The notes below the pieces were generated by a model. It saw nothing but the letters and a program-made list of their open reading frames with translations. It was not told where the DNA came from and did not search any database. Of a stretch of DNA of 49,869 nt, positions 9,220-17,434 are shown piece by piece (the first letter of the stretch is position 1; each line of letters opens with the position of its first letter). The stretch covers positions 1 to 49,869 of the forward strand of contig CANLEE010000017.1 of assembly GCA_947489585.1 (NCBI GenBank). The letters are read 5' to 3'. The position numbers and the translations under genes were made by a program. Source of the DNA: an uncultured Psychroserpens sp. GTDB taxonomy: Bacteria; Bacteroidota; Bacteroidia; Flavobacteriales; Flavobacteriaceae.

Positions 9220-9759
9220 CTATATGTTTAAAGTATCTAAGATAAAATCTGCTCGACTAGTAATACTTCTAAAAGGAACATCAATTAGCTCATATCCAAA
9301 ACGTTGATAGGTCTCTAATAATGCATGATGAATGTCTACGGCTTGATCAAAATTTTCATAGCGTTCACTATCGCTAACAAAAATTTCTTGCCAAGGTGCC
9401 AATACAAAGACTTTATCGTATATATGATTTTCGCAGGCTTCAGTGAAATAATTTGGGTAGTCACTTTTCGCATAATCCATATAGGCTAAAACGTCTGGTA
9501 TACCTCTGTCTAAAAAAATTAAACGCTCTTCAGTTGTTTCAACATCTTTATACTGTTGCATTCTCGCTTTTAAAAGCAAATCACTAAAAAGTAATGGTTT
9601 AGTAAGAAAAAGCTGCTCGACACCATCTTTTCTAGCATCAAGTGTGACTTGTCTTGATACCTCTTCAAAACAAGTGTAACCTCTTGAAATCAATTCATTT
9701 ATGATTGATGTTTTTCCTGTTCCAGGACCACCAGTTATAACAATTCGTAGTGTATTCAA
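9220..9759 (-). CDS. P-loop NTPase, AAA_28 / NadR-kinase-like
   Basis: This 179-aa protein has the Walker A motif GGPGTGKTSI at residues 10-19, FLDRGIPDVLAYMDY (a kinase-type lid/Asp motif), and APWQEIFVSDSERYENFDQA. This pattern is found in AAA_28/NadR-like ATPases related to small-molecule kinases. The substrate is unknown. It is the first gene of the run NTPase-recQ-fmt; its stop codon directly abuts the recQ start. Confidence 0.82.
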   Translation of the reverse strand: MNTLRIVITGGPGTGKTSIINELISRGYTCFEEVSRQVTLDARKDGVEQLFLTKPLLFSDLLLKARMQQYKDVETTEERLIFLDRGIPDVLAYMDYAKSDYPNYFTEACENHIYDKVFVLAPWQEIFVSDSERYENFDQAVDIHHALLETYQRFGYELIDVPFRSITSRADFILDTLNI

Positions 9760-9848
9760 TTTGGCAAGGTTTTGGTTGTAAAATTACTAATTAATTAACA
9801 AAGTAAAATGCAAGTAAAGTGTATCTTTGCTTCTGAAGAAAAAAAGTT

Positions 9849-10142
9849 ATGAGTCCAGAAAAAAAATCAGAAGAATTTTATAAAAAACTAAGAAGTCAGT
9901 TATTTGAAACTGCAAGTTGGCCTTCAGAATATCTGTACAAATTTATAGTCCCAACAGATGTTGATAAAATTAAGCAAATAGAAGATTTATTTGACAATCT
10001 TGGAGCAGTAATAACGACTAAAGAATCAGGTAAAGGGACCTATACAAGTGTTTCTGTTAATTTGCAGATGAAAGATCCTGATGCTGTTATTGCTAAATAT
10101 AAAGAAGTAGCTGATAAAGTTGAAGGTGTTATTTCTTTATAA
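9849..10142 (+). CDS. DUF493 (YbeD-like) family protein
   Basis: This 97-aa ACT-like alpha/beta protein reads FETASWPSEYLYKFIVPTDVDKIKQIEDLFD ... TYTSVSVNLQMKDPDAVIAKYKEVADKVEGVISL, matching DUF493. The family is proposed to be regulatory; no activity is established. A TAnnTTTG element (TATCTTTG, 9822-9829) lies 20 nt before the start. It is divergent from the NTPase-recQ-fmt run. Confidence 0.9.
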   Translation: MSPEKKSEEFYKKLRSQLFETASWPSEYLYKFIVPTDVDKIKQIEDLFDNLGAVITTKESGKGTYTSVSVNLQMKDPDAVIAKYKEVADKVEGVISL

Positions 10143-10233
10143 AAAGAGGCTTCGATAACTATTTTTTTGTATTTTGCAAGCACATGCAGAAGTACTTCAT
10201 GCATGATATACAAAAACTACACAAATATATATT

Positions 10234-10884
10234 TTGATTGACGATATAGAATACAACACAGAGCGTGAACATTTGATTATTCCTGAGTATGGAAGACATC
10301 TACAAAAAATGGTAAACTACGCTAAACAATTACCAACAAAAGAAGAGCGCAATAAAGTGGCAAAATCTATCATTAATGTGATGGGTAATTTGCAACCACA
10401 TTTGCGTGATGTGCCTGATTTTCAGCATAAACTTTGGGATCAGCTTTTTATTATTGCTGATTTTGAATTAGATGCAGATTCTCCATATCCTACGACTTCA
10501 AAAGAAGAGCTAAACGAGAAGCCAGAGCCTTTAAAATACCCACAAAATCATCCTAAATACCGTTTCTATGGAAACAATATAAAGACCATGATTGATGTGG
10601 CTAATACTTGGGAAGATGGTGAGTTAAAAGAAGCTTTGGTGTATACCATTGCTAATCATATGAAAAAATGTTTCCTAAATTGGAACAAAGACACTGTAGA
10701 AGACGCTGTGATTTTTAATCACTTATATGAGTTGTCTGGTGGAAAAATCAATTTAAAAGGAAGCACAGAAGATCTTTCAGATTCTACAAGCTTGTTGCGC
10801 AATAAAAAGAAATATTCTAATAACAACAATAAGAAGTCGCATCACAAGAAAAATAACTCTAATCGAAACAGAAAACGTTACTAA
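10234..10884 (+). CDS. DUF4290 family protein, TTG start
   Basis: This 216-aa protein matches the Bacteroidota-specific DUF4290 (IEYNTEREHLIIPEYGRHLQKMVNYA). The family N-terminus aligns to a TTG codon at 10234; the frame is closed by a TGA at 10204 and no ATG lies between, so a TTG start is required. The C-terminal tail, about 25 residues, is rich in N, K, H and R (low complexity, probably disordered or nucleic-acid binding). It lies 9 nt upstream of murA, an arrangement common in this phylum. Function unknown. Confidence 0.9.
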   Translation: MIDDIEYNTEREHLIIPEYGRHLQKMVNYAKQLPTKEERNKVAKSIINVMGNLQPHLRDVPDFQHKLWDQLFIIADFELDADSPYPTTSKEELNEKPEPLKYPQNHPKYRFYGNNIKTMIDVANTWEDGELKEALVYTIANHMKKCFLNWNKDTVEDAVIFNHLYELSGGKINLKGSTEDLSDSTSLLRNKKKYSNNNNKKSHHKKNNSNRNRKRY

Positions 10885-10893
10885 CTACAATTC

Positions 10894-12210
10894 ATGTCAA
10901 CATTCATTATTGAAGGAGGTCACAAGTTAAAAGGAAAAATCCAACCTCAAGGCGCAAAAAACGAAGCATTACAAATTTTATGTGCGGTACTTCTAACTGC
11001 TGAAGAAATTAAAATAGACAATATACCTGATATTATTGATGTCAATAAATTGATTGCGTTACTCAAAAAGTTAGGCGTAAAAATAAATAAAATTGGTACT
11101 GGCTCTTATACATTTAAAGCAGATGATGTCAATTTAAAATACTTAGAATCTGCCGAATTTAAAGAAGATGGAAAAGGCTTAAGAGGTTCGATTATGATTG
11201 TTGGTCCTTTATTAGGGCGCTTCGGAAAAGGATACATTCCTAAACCTGGAGGGGATAAAATTGGACGTCGTCGTTTAGACACACACTTTGAGGGATTTAT
11301 CAACTTAGGCGCGAAATTTAGATACAACAAAGAAGATTTGTTTTACGGTGTTGAAGCCGATAGATTAAAAGGAACTTATATGCTTCTTGATGAAGCCTCT
11401 GTTACTGGTACTGCAAATATTGTTATGGCTGCTGTCTTAGCAGAAGGCACAACAACAATTTATAATGCTGCATGTGAGCCATATTTGCAACAACTTTGTA
11501 AGATGCTTAATAGAATGGGAGCAAAGATAAGTGGTGTTGGATCAAACATGTTGATTATTGAAGGTGTTGATGAATTAGGAGGAACTGACCACAGAATGCT
11601 TCCTGACATGATTGAAATTGGAAGTTGGATTGGTTTAGCTGCAATGACAAAAAGTGAATTAACCATTACCAATGTTAGTTGGGATGATTTGGGTCAAATA
11701 CCTAACGTTTTTAGAAAAATTGGAATTACTATTGAACGCCAAGGTGATGATATTCATATTCCAGCACATACAAATGGTTATGAAGTGCAAAACTATATAG
11801 ATGGTTCTATTTTAACTGTTTCTGATGCACCATGGCCTGGTTTTACTCCAGATTTATTAAGTATTATATTAACTGTATTAACTCAAGCAAGAGGAGCAGC
11901 AGTCGTACATCAAAAGATGTTTGAAAGTCGTTTATTCTTTGTAGATAAATTGATTGATATGGGCGCTAAGATTATTCTTTGTGATCCGCATAGAGCAACA
12001 GTTATTGGTCATGATTATAAATCGACTTTAAAAGCAACGACGATGACCTCTCCAGATATTAGAGCTGGTGTATCCTTATTAATTGCTGCATTATCTGCGA
12101 AAGGCACATCTACTATTCATAATATTGAACAAATCGATAGAGGTTATGAAAATATTGATGAGCGTTTAAGAGCCATTGGCGCAAAAATTACTAGAGTAGA
12201 AGGAAATTAA
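10894..12210 (+). CDS. murA: UDP-N-acetylglucosamine 1-carboxyvinyltransferase
   Basis: This 438-aa enzyme makes the first committed step of peptidoglycan synthesis, adding PEP to UDP-GlcNAc. It has the EPT/RTPC fold with the N-terminal KLKGKIQPQGAKNEALQILCA motif and the flexible loop PKPGGDKIGRRRLDTH. In that loop the usual catalytic Cys (E. coli C115) is Asp (D121). Asp at this position is known to keep activity while removing the residue alkylated by fosfomycin. It is co-directional with DUF4290 and ends at a strong terminator. Confidence 0.96.
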   Translation: MSTFIIEGGHKLKGKIQPQGAKNEALQILCAVLLTAEEIKIDNIPDIIDVNKLIALLKKLGVKINKIGTGSYTFKADDVNLKYLESAEFKEDGKGLRGSIMIVGPLLGRFGKGYIPKPGGDKIGRRRLDTHFEGFINLGAKFRYNKEDLFYGVEADRLKGTYMLLDEASVTGTANIVMAAVLAEGTTTIYNAACEPYLQQLCKMLNRMGAKISGVGSNMLIIEGVDELGGTDHRMLPDMIEIGSWIGLAAMTKSELTITNVSWDDLGQIPNVFRKIGITIERQGDDIHIPAHTNGYEVQNYIDGSILTVSDAPWPGFTPDLLSIILTVLTQARGAAVVHQKMFESRLFFVDKLIDMGAKIILCDPHRATVIGHDYKSTLKATTMTSPDIRAGVSLLIAALSAKGTSTIHNIEQIDRGYENIDERLRAIGAKITRVEGN

Positions 12211-12229
12211 TCTTTTTTCGGAATAATAA

Positions 12230-12261
12230 AAAAAAAGCCTCGATGAATCGAGGCTTTTTTT
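12230..12261. terminator. Bidirectional terminator after murA
   Basis: GCCTCGAT (12237-12244) pairs with ATCGAGGC (12247-12254). A-rich sequence lies on the left and a T run on the right, so it can end transcription from murA and from the convergent NTF2-like gene. Confidence 0.85.
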
Positions 12262-12276
12262 ATCATAAATTTTAGA

Positions 12277-12639
12277 TTATCCCATATTGTAAAAAAACTG
12301 TTCATTAACAATTTTTCCATCATTGACTTCAAATACAGCTACTTCCTGCATCTGTTGTCTGCCCCTATCTTTAAAAGTGACATCGAAAGACATTTTTGTT
12401 GTAAAATGGTTATCGACAACAGTAGGTTCACTTATTTCCCCACCATGCCATTCTTCGACATTATCTAACCATTCTTTGTTTTTATTCCATACGTTTTGTT
12501 TTCCAGAAACAATTTCATCAGGCATTCCAGGCATCTCTTTGCTTGTTACATTTTCGGCATAAAGTTCATTAACACAGTCAAGGTTTTTACCTTCTCTGCA
12601 CATTTGAATCCATTTTTGAGCAACATCATTTGTGTTCAT
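12277..12639 (-). CDS. NTF2-like / SnoaL-like small protein
   Basis: This 120-aa protein has the NTF2 cone-fold pattern: an N-terminal helix (VAQKWIQMCREGKNLDCVNELYAENVTS), a PGMPDEIVSGKQNVWNKNKEWL segment, then beta strands ending FEVNDGKIVNEQFFYNMG. No signal peptide. NTF2-like proteins bind or isomerise small molecules; the substrate here is unknown. It is convergent with murA. Confidence 0.8.
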   Translation of the reverse strand: MNTNDVAQKWIQMCREGKNLDCVNELYAENVTSKEMPGMPDEIVSGKQNVWNKNKEWLDNVEEWHGGEISEPTVVDNHFTTKMSFDVTFKDRGRQQMQEVAVFEVNDGKIVNEQFFYNMG

Positions 12640-12718
12640 TTTAATTGATTTTTAGAATTAGTATTTAAAATTAAATAAAATGAGAAAGAAAAAGATTAAA
12701 AGAATGTTAATCTTAACA

Positions 12719-14023
12719 TTAATTAAGAGCTTCTTTATAAGCCTTTAAGCAACGTTCTCTAGCCATTTTATGATCTACCATTGGTTGTGGATAAGTCAAC
12801 TCTTGATAGTCTGGAACCCATCTTTTAATATAGTCATGATTGCTATCAAACTTCAAGATTTGAGAAGTTGGATTAAAAATTCTAAAATATGGAGCAGCAT
12901 CGACACCTGAACCTGCAACCCATTGCCAATTTCCAATATTGCTCGACATATCGTAATCATGTAGTTTTTCGGCAAAATAAGCTTCACCCCATCGCCAATC
13001 TATAAGCAAGTGCTTGCATAAAAAACTACCAACAAGCATGCGTACGCGATTATGCATAAAACCTGTTTTATTCAACTGTCGCATTCCTGCATCTACAAGA
13101 GGGTATCCCGTTTTGCCTTCACACCATAGTTTGAATTCACCTTCATTATTACGCCACTCAATTCTATCATATTTAGGTTTAAATGCATCTTTTGATGTAT
13201 GTGGAAAATGCCACAGAATTTGCATAAAAAACTCTCTCCATATGAGTTCTTGCCAGAAGATTTCGTTCTGTTCAGTAATGGCTTTTTTAATCATTTTTCG
13301 AATGCTTACAGTTCCAAACCTTAGATGCGGACCTAATCGTGACGTTGAATCCTTTGCAGGAAAATTTCGTGTAGCTTCATAGTCTTGAATAAGTTTTGGA
13401 GTAACAATATATTCTGCAACGGCTTGATTGGATTTTGAGAATCCTATTTCAGATAAACTCAAATTTGGTAATTGCGAATTATTGAAGAGGTTTCCAAAAT
13501 TAGATGTCGTGTCATAAATTGTTATTTCATTTGACCTAAATTGAGCTTTCCAAACTTTCATGTATGGTGTATAGACCTTATACGGTGTTCCATCTTTTTT
13601 TAGAATATCATCTTTCTCAAATATGACTTGATCTTTAAATGTTTTGAATACTACATTATAATTTGATAAAAACGTTTTAATTGCTTTATCTCGTTCTCTA
13701 GCATAGGGTTCATAATCATGATTTGTATATACAGAATGAATAGTATAAGAGCCCACTAGTTGTTGGTAAATATCTAAAGGTTTGCCATGAAACAGAGCTA
13801 TACTACTACCATAATTATTCTGTAGAGTTTTTCGCAATACTTGTAATGTGTCATAAATGAAGGTCACTCTCGCATCATCTTTAGGAAGTTCTTCTAAGAT
13901 GTCAGAATCAAAAATGAAGACAAGTAATACTGGGTATTTACTTTTTAATGCTTCATGCAATCCAACATTATCATCTAAGCGTAAATCACGTCTAAACCAA
14001 AAAATATTTAGTGGTTGATTCAT
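12719..14023 (-). CDS. Deoxyribodipyrimidine photolyase / cryptochrome family
   Basis: This 434-aa flavoprotein has the N-terminal antenna-binding domain (NIFWFRRDLRLDDNVGLHEAL) and the C-terminal FAD domain (WQELIWREFFMQILWHFP; NRVRMLVGSFLCKHLLIDWRWGEAYFAEKL; DYDMSSNIGNWQWVAGSG). The last segment contains residues typical of class I CPD photolyases, which repair UV-induced pyrimidine dimers with blue light. It sits at the 3' end of an operon with an SRPBCC protein, TspO and a Lacal_2735 protein, consistent with a light-stress group. Confidence 0.93.
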   Translation of the reverse strand: MNQPLNIFWFRRDLRLDDNVGLHEALKSKYPVLLVFIFDSDILEELPKDDARVTFIYDTLQVLRKTLQNNYGSSIALFHGKPLDIYQQLVGSYTIHSVYTNHDYEPYARERDKAIKTFLSNYNVVFKTFKDQVIFEKDDILKKDGTPYKVYTPYMKVWKAQFRSNEITIYDTTSNFGNLFNNSQLPNLSLSEIGFSKSNQAVAEYIVTPKLIQDYEATRNFPAKDSTSRLGPHLRFGTVSIRKMIKKAITEQNEIFWQELIWREFFMQILWHFPHTSKDAFKPKYDRIEWRNNEGEFKLWCEGKTGYPLVDAGMRQLNKTGFMHNRVRMLVGSFLCKHLLIDWRWGEAYFAEKLHDYDMSSNIGNWQWVAGSGVDAAPYFRIFNPTSQILKFDSNHDYIKRWVPDYQELTYPQPMVDHKMARERCLKAYKEALN

Positions 14024-14042
14024 ATGGGAATGACTTATTTTG

Positions 14043-14507
14043 TTAGTTGTAAGTTCCGAATAATTCTTCTAGTTTTTTAGTGCGATAATTGAAAATTTCT
14101 TCCAATTTCGGTTTTATAATAATTGGATGAACGAGTTGGCCAATAATTCCAAAAGGTATTTTATAATCAATAATGTCTTCCATTTCTACGCCTCCTTCAA
14201 TTTCTTTAATGAAGTGTTTATGATGCCAGAGTGCGTAAGGTCCATAACGCTGCTCATCAACAAAATAGTGTTTGTCAACACTATGGGTGATTTCTGTAAC
14301 CCATTTGGTTTTAATACCTAAAACTGGAGTGACTATATACTGAATAATTTGTCCAGCATACATAGGTCGATCTGCGCCAGATAGAATGTGAAAGCCCATA
14401 TAATCGGGTGTAATAGTTTTAAGGTTATTGGGATTTGATAAAAAATCCCAAGCAGTATCTATAGAGATGGGAAGGTTTTGCTTTTTATGCAGTCTGTAAA
14501 TTTTCAT
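14043..14507 (-). CDS. SRPBCC-family protein
   Basis: This 154-aa protein matches the SRPBCC/polyketide-cyclase-like fold: LPISIDTAWDFLSNPNNLKTITPDYMGFHIL, then YRGPYALWHHKHF-like strands and a C-terminal helix. It has no membrane segment. It lies 1 nt after tspO and 19 nt before the photolyase gene. Its association with photolyase genes is common in Flavobacteriaceae, but its ligand is unknown. Confidence 0.85.
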   Translation of the reverse strand: MKIYRLHKKQNLPISIDTAWDFLSNPNNLKTITPDYMGFHILSGADRPMYAGQIIQYIVTPVLGIKTKWVTEITHSVDKHYFVDEQRYGPYALWHHKHFIKEIEGGVEMEDIIDYKIPFGIIGQLVHPIIIKPKLEEIFNYRTKKLEELFGTYN

Positions 14508-14508
14508 A

Positions 14509-14970
14509 TTAATTATATAAAAAGATGTAGAGGTTCAGCGATGTAGCAATGCATAGCCAGATGAGATAGGGCAGTATAAGTGCAGATTTTCCTTTTAAAT
14601 CTTTATAATATGTAAATAAAAAAGCTGCAACAATTATAGTCAATAGGACAATATTTAAGAGTCCGAGGTCTATATATTTCTGATTGAAAAACATAAAATT
14701 CCAACTCACATTGAGTATAAATTGAATGAGGAATAGCATTAATACTTTGCTTGTAGGTCTCTTCAAATACAAGATAGCCATATATATTGAAAAGCAAATC
14801 ATAATGGTTGTCCATGCAGCTCCAAAAACCCAACCGTCTGGAGTCCAAGGCGCTTTTTCTAATTGAAGGTACCAATCATCTTGTGGACCATCAGCCATTA
14901 ACCATGAGCCAATACCCAATGCACCAAAATTGATGATTAAGAAGATGATAAATGGTTTTGCAAACTTCAT
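14509..14970 (-). CDS. tspO: TspO/MBR family protein
   Basis: This 153-aa integral membrane protein has five predicted segments and the family's Trp-rich pattern (LGIGSWLMADGPQDDWYLQLEKAPWTPDGWVFGAAWTTIM; WNFMFFNQKYIDLG). TspO proteins bind porphyrins or cholesterol-like ligands and act in tetrapyrrole and oxidative-stress physiology, which fits the neighbouring photolyase. It starts 2 nt after the Lacal_2735 gene stop. A degenerate copy of its first 37 codons lies at 15170-15281. Confidence 0.93.
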   Translation of the reverse strand: MKFAKPFIIFLIINFGALGIGSWLMADGPQDDWYLQLEKAPWTPDGWVFGAAWTTIMICFSIYMAILYLKRPTSKVLMLFLIQFILNVSWNFMFFNQKYIDLGLLNIVLLTIIVAAFLFTYYKDLKGKSALILPYLIWLCIATSLNLYIFLYN

Positions 14971-14972
14971 GA

Positions 14973-15143
14973 CTATTGCTTTTGTAACTGTTCTATTTGC
15001 TCCTGTATTTTTTGCGCTTTTGCATATTTTTTATCACTTTCTCCTCGGTTAGTTGTTGATAATGAGTGCCATTCTTTCATTAATTTCTCGTATGTTTTTT
15101 GAAGTTTATCAATCTCAGAAGTCTTTTTAAATAATCCGAACAT
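14973..15143 (-). CDS. Lacal_2735-family small protein
   Basis: This 56-aa protein begins MFGLFKKTSEIDKLQKTYEK and is otherwise one long charged helix (LMKEWHSLSTTNRGESDKKYAKAQKIQEQIEQLQKQ). It matches the small flavobacterial Lacal_2735 family. Probably cytoplasmic coiled coil; function unknown. It is the first gene of the tspO-SRPBCC-photolyase operon, with a 2-nt gap to tspO. Confidence 0.85.
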   Translation of the reverse strand: MFGLFKKTSEIDKLQKTYEKLMKEWHSLSTTNRGESDKKYAKAQKIQEQIEQLQKQ

Positions 15144-15169
15144 AGATGTTTTATTTTAAATGTTTTGTA

Positions 15170-15281
15170 CTTTTTTTAATTGAAGGTGCCGATCATCTAG
15201 TGGGTCATCAGCGATTAATCATGAGTCAATACCTTGGGTACCAAAGCTGACAATGAAAATAAATGGCTTAATACACTTCAT
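15170..15281 (-). pseudogene. Decayed duplicate of the tspO 5' end
   Basis: Translated on the minus strand from the ATG at 15281 it reads MKCIKPFIFIVSFGTQGIDS, a stop, then LIADDPLDDRHLQLKK. This aligns with TspO residues 1-38 (MKFAKPFIIFLIINFGALGI...), with a 6-nt deletion, one stop codon and many substitutions. Similarity continues a few bases past the start codon (CATGACT). It ends where the first TspO segment ends, so only the 5' portion was copied or survives. Confidence 0.8.
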
Positions 15282-15368
15282 GACTGATGGTTTTATATAA
15301 TTGAGTGTAATAGATATAGGTGAATTATATATCTATTACACTCAACTTTCAATAGGGACAATCTAAGC

Positions 15369-15593
15369 TTAGGCAGTAAGAGGAACACCTTTCAAGCGTT
15401 TCTCAACTTTTCTCTTTATAGCTGTTAGACGTTTCATGATATCCATGATATTTTGGTCCTTTTTCTGTTTATAGATTTGGTTTAAATCTAAAATTAATGC
15501 TTTTGCCTCACGAGAAATTTTCACACGATCGCTCGTAGAGAGAGATCGCATTTTTCTTTGCTCAAATTCTAAGGCTTTATTGATTAAATCCAT
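15369..15593 (-). CDS. Small helical hypothetical protein
   Basis: This 74-aa, strongly basic protein is predicted all-helical (MDLINKALEFEQRKMRSLSTSDRVKISREAKALILDLNQIYKQKKDQ...). No signal or membrane segment. The amphipathic, compositionally normal sequence and the isolated position with no opposite-strand gene support a real gene. I do not recognise a family. It is monocistronic between the tspO remnant and the aquaporin gene. Confidence 0.65.
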   Translation of the reverse strand: MDLINKALEFEQRKMRSLSTSDRVKISREAKALILDLNQIYKQKKDQNIMDIMKRLTAIKRKVEKRLKGVPLTA

Positions 15594-15758
15594 GTTACTT
15601 ATTACTTTTATGTTTTTTTAATTGTCGATTTAATTGTCAAAAGCTTTCAAATTAAATCCTACCTTAAATATACAAAACGTTTAACTATTTATTGAAAAAA
15701 TTAAACAAAATTTAACAAGATATTATAATTTGCTAAAAGAGGAAGTAGTGATAGTAGG

Positions 15759-16415
15759 TTAGCAGCAATTATCATCTTTCACAAGTGAGCAACTTGCAAT
15801 GGCCAAAAATGCACCAATAAAAGGTGCTGTGAGGTATAACCATAAATGTTGTAGATTACCAGATACTACTGCAGGAGCTAAAGATCGAATAGGGTTCATT
15901 GAGGCTTTGGTCATTGGACCTGCAAACATAGCTTCTAAGAGAATAACACCTCCAACTGCAATAGCAGCCATTGTCCCGACCTCTTTACTACCAGTTGATA
16001 CATTTATAATAACAACCATTAAGAAAAAAGTCAATATGAGCTCTAAGACAAAAGCTTTGTAAGGAGAAAATCCATCAGCAGGTAATGTGCTACCTAAGGT
16101 TTCGCTTTCAGGAAATAAAAACAGCAAAATGAAACAGGCTAAAAATGCACCTATAGCTTGAGCAATAATATATTTAGGGACTTCACGCCAAGGAAATTTC
16201 TTTGCATAAGCAAATCCGAAGGTAACCGCTGGATTAAAATGTGCACCAGAGATTTCTCCAAAGGCATAAATCATGCTCATTACAATCAATCCCCAAGTTA
16301 TGGCTACTCCTACATGGGTAATGCTTCCATTTGTGATTTCATTAATGGTCATGGCACCACAACCGCAAAAGACCATTGCAAAAGTTCCTATAGTTTCAGC
16401 AATATATTTTTTCAT
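15759..16415 (-). CDS. MIP-family aquaporin / glycerol channel
   Basis: This 218-aa channel has six membrane segments and two half-helices. The first loop is AHFNPAVTFG (canonical NPA). The second is ASMNPIRSLAPA, where NPA is replaced by NPI but the selectivity-filter Arg follows. It begins MKKYIAETIGTFAMVFCGCG, typical of bacterial AqpZ/NIP-like proteins. It passes water or small neutral solutes across the inner membrane. The C-terminus DDNCC has two terminal cysteines. Confidence 0.92.
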   Translation of the reverse strand: MKKYIAETIGTFAMVFCGCGAMTINEITNGSITHVGVAITWGLIVMSMIYAFGEISGAHFNPAVTFGFAYAKKFPWREVPKYIIAQAIGAFLACFILLFLFPESETLGSTLPADGFSPYKAFVLELILTFFLMVVIINVSTGSKEVGTMAAIAVGGVILLEAMFAGPMTKASMNPIRSLAPAVVSGNLQHLWLYLTAPFIGAFLAIASCSLVKDDNCC

Positions 16416-16528
16416 TTCAGTGTAATGCTTAGAATGAGCTATTTAATTTAAGGTTTTCTTAACAAACAAAGGCTTTGCTAGTTCGTAAATTTACATGAAT
16501 TATAAAACTAATCATTAAATCTAATACA

Positions 16529-17377
16529 ATGAAAAAATTATTACTAGTATTTGCAGTGTTTGCGATGTCTTTCGCTGCTTATGCACAAATTGAAACACCT
16601 GCACCTAGTCCTTTAGCTAAGTTTGAGCAAAAGGTTGGGTTAACAGACATTACTATCGAATATTCTCGCCCGAGCGTAAAAGGAAGAACAATATTTGGAG
16701 ATTTAGAGCCTTTTGGTGGCATGTGGAGAACTGGAGCAAACAAAAACACAACAATCACATTTAGTGATGATGTTACTATTGCTGGTCAAGATGTGAAAGC
16801 TGGATCATATGCAATGTTCACAAAATTAAATTCTGCAGAACAATGGGATGTTATATTTTACAGTGATACTGAAAATTGGGGCACACCAAGAGAATGGGAT
16901 GATAGTAAAGTAGCAGCAACTGCTAAAGTTGATGTTGCAGCAATTCCTTTTAGTGTAGAAACATTGGCAATTGATATTAATAATATTACTGCTACAGGTG
17001 GGACGATTGATATTATTTGGGAAAAGTCATATGTAGGAATTCCATTTACAGTACCAACAGATAAAATGGTTAGTGCTGCAATTGATAAAGTAATGGCTGG
17101 ACCAAGTGCTAACGACTATTATGCTTCTGCAGTTTATTATTTAAATGCAGGGAAGGATGTTAGTAAAGCTAAAATGTGGATAGATAAAGCGATGTCTATG
17201 ATAGAAAAACCAGGGTTCTGGCAAGTTAGACAGCAGTCATTAATCTATGCAGCAGCAGGAGATAAAAAAGCTGCAATTGAGTTAGCAAAAAAATCTATGG
17301 CTGCAGCTAAAGAAGCGGGTAACCAAAATTATGTAAATCAAAACATGGAGTCTCTAAAAGAATGGGGAGCAATGTAA
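16529..17377 (+). CDS. DUF2911 domain protein, secreted
   Basis: This 282-aa protein has a signal peptide (MKKLLLVFAVFAMSFAAYAQ) and a DUF2911 domain at about 25-170 (ITIEYSRPSVKGRTIFGDLEPFGGMWRTGANKNTTITFSDDVTIAG...). The C-terminal part is helical and TPR-like (DKAMSMIEKPGFWQVRQQSLIYAAAGDKKAAIELAKKSM). Probably periplasmic; the family has no assigned activity. It ends at a clear terminator. Confidence 0.92.
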   Translation: MKKLLLVFAVFAMSFAAYAQIETPAPSPLAKFEQKVGLTDITIEYSRPSVKGRTIFGDLEPFGGMWRTGANKNTTITFSDDVTIAGQDVKAGSYAMFTKLNSAEQWDVIFYSDTENWGTPREWDDSKVAATAKVDVAAIPFSVETLAIDINNITATGGTIDIIWEKSYVGIPFTVPTDKMVSAAIDKVMAGPSANDYYASAVYYLNAGKDVSKAKMWIDKAMSMIEKPGFWQVRQQSLIYAAAGDKKAAIELAKKSMAAAKEAGNQNYVNQNMESLKEWGAM

Positions 17378-17402
17378 GATTTGTAATAGTATAAAATAGT
17401 AG

Positions 17403-17434
17403 AGACCTTTTGAGAAATCAAAGGGTCTTTTTTT
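17403..17434 (+). terminator. Terminator after the DUF2911 gene
   Basis: AGACCTTTTGA (17403-17413) pairs with TCAAAGGGTCT (17418-17428) around a 4-nt loop, followed by a T run. Its end touches the convergent oxidoreductase gene. Confidence 0.8.
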
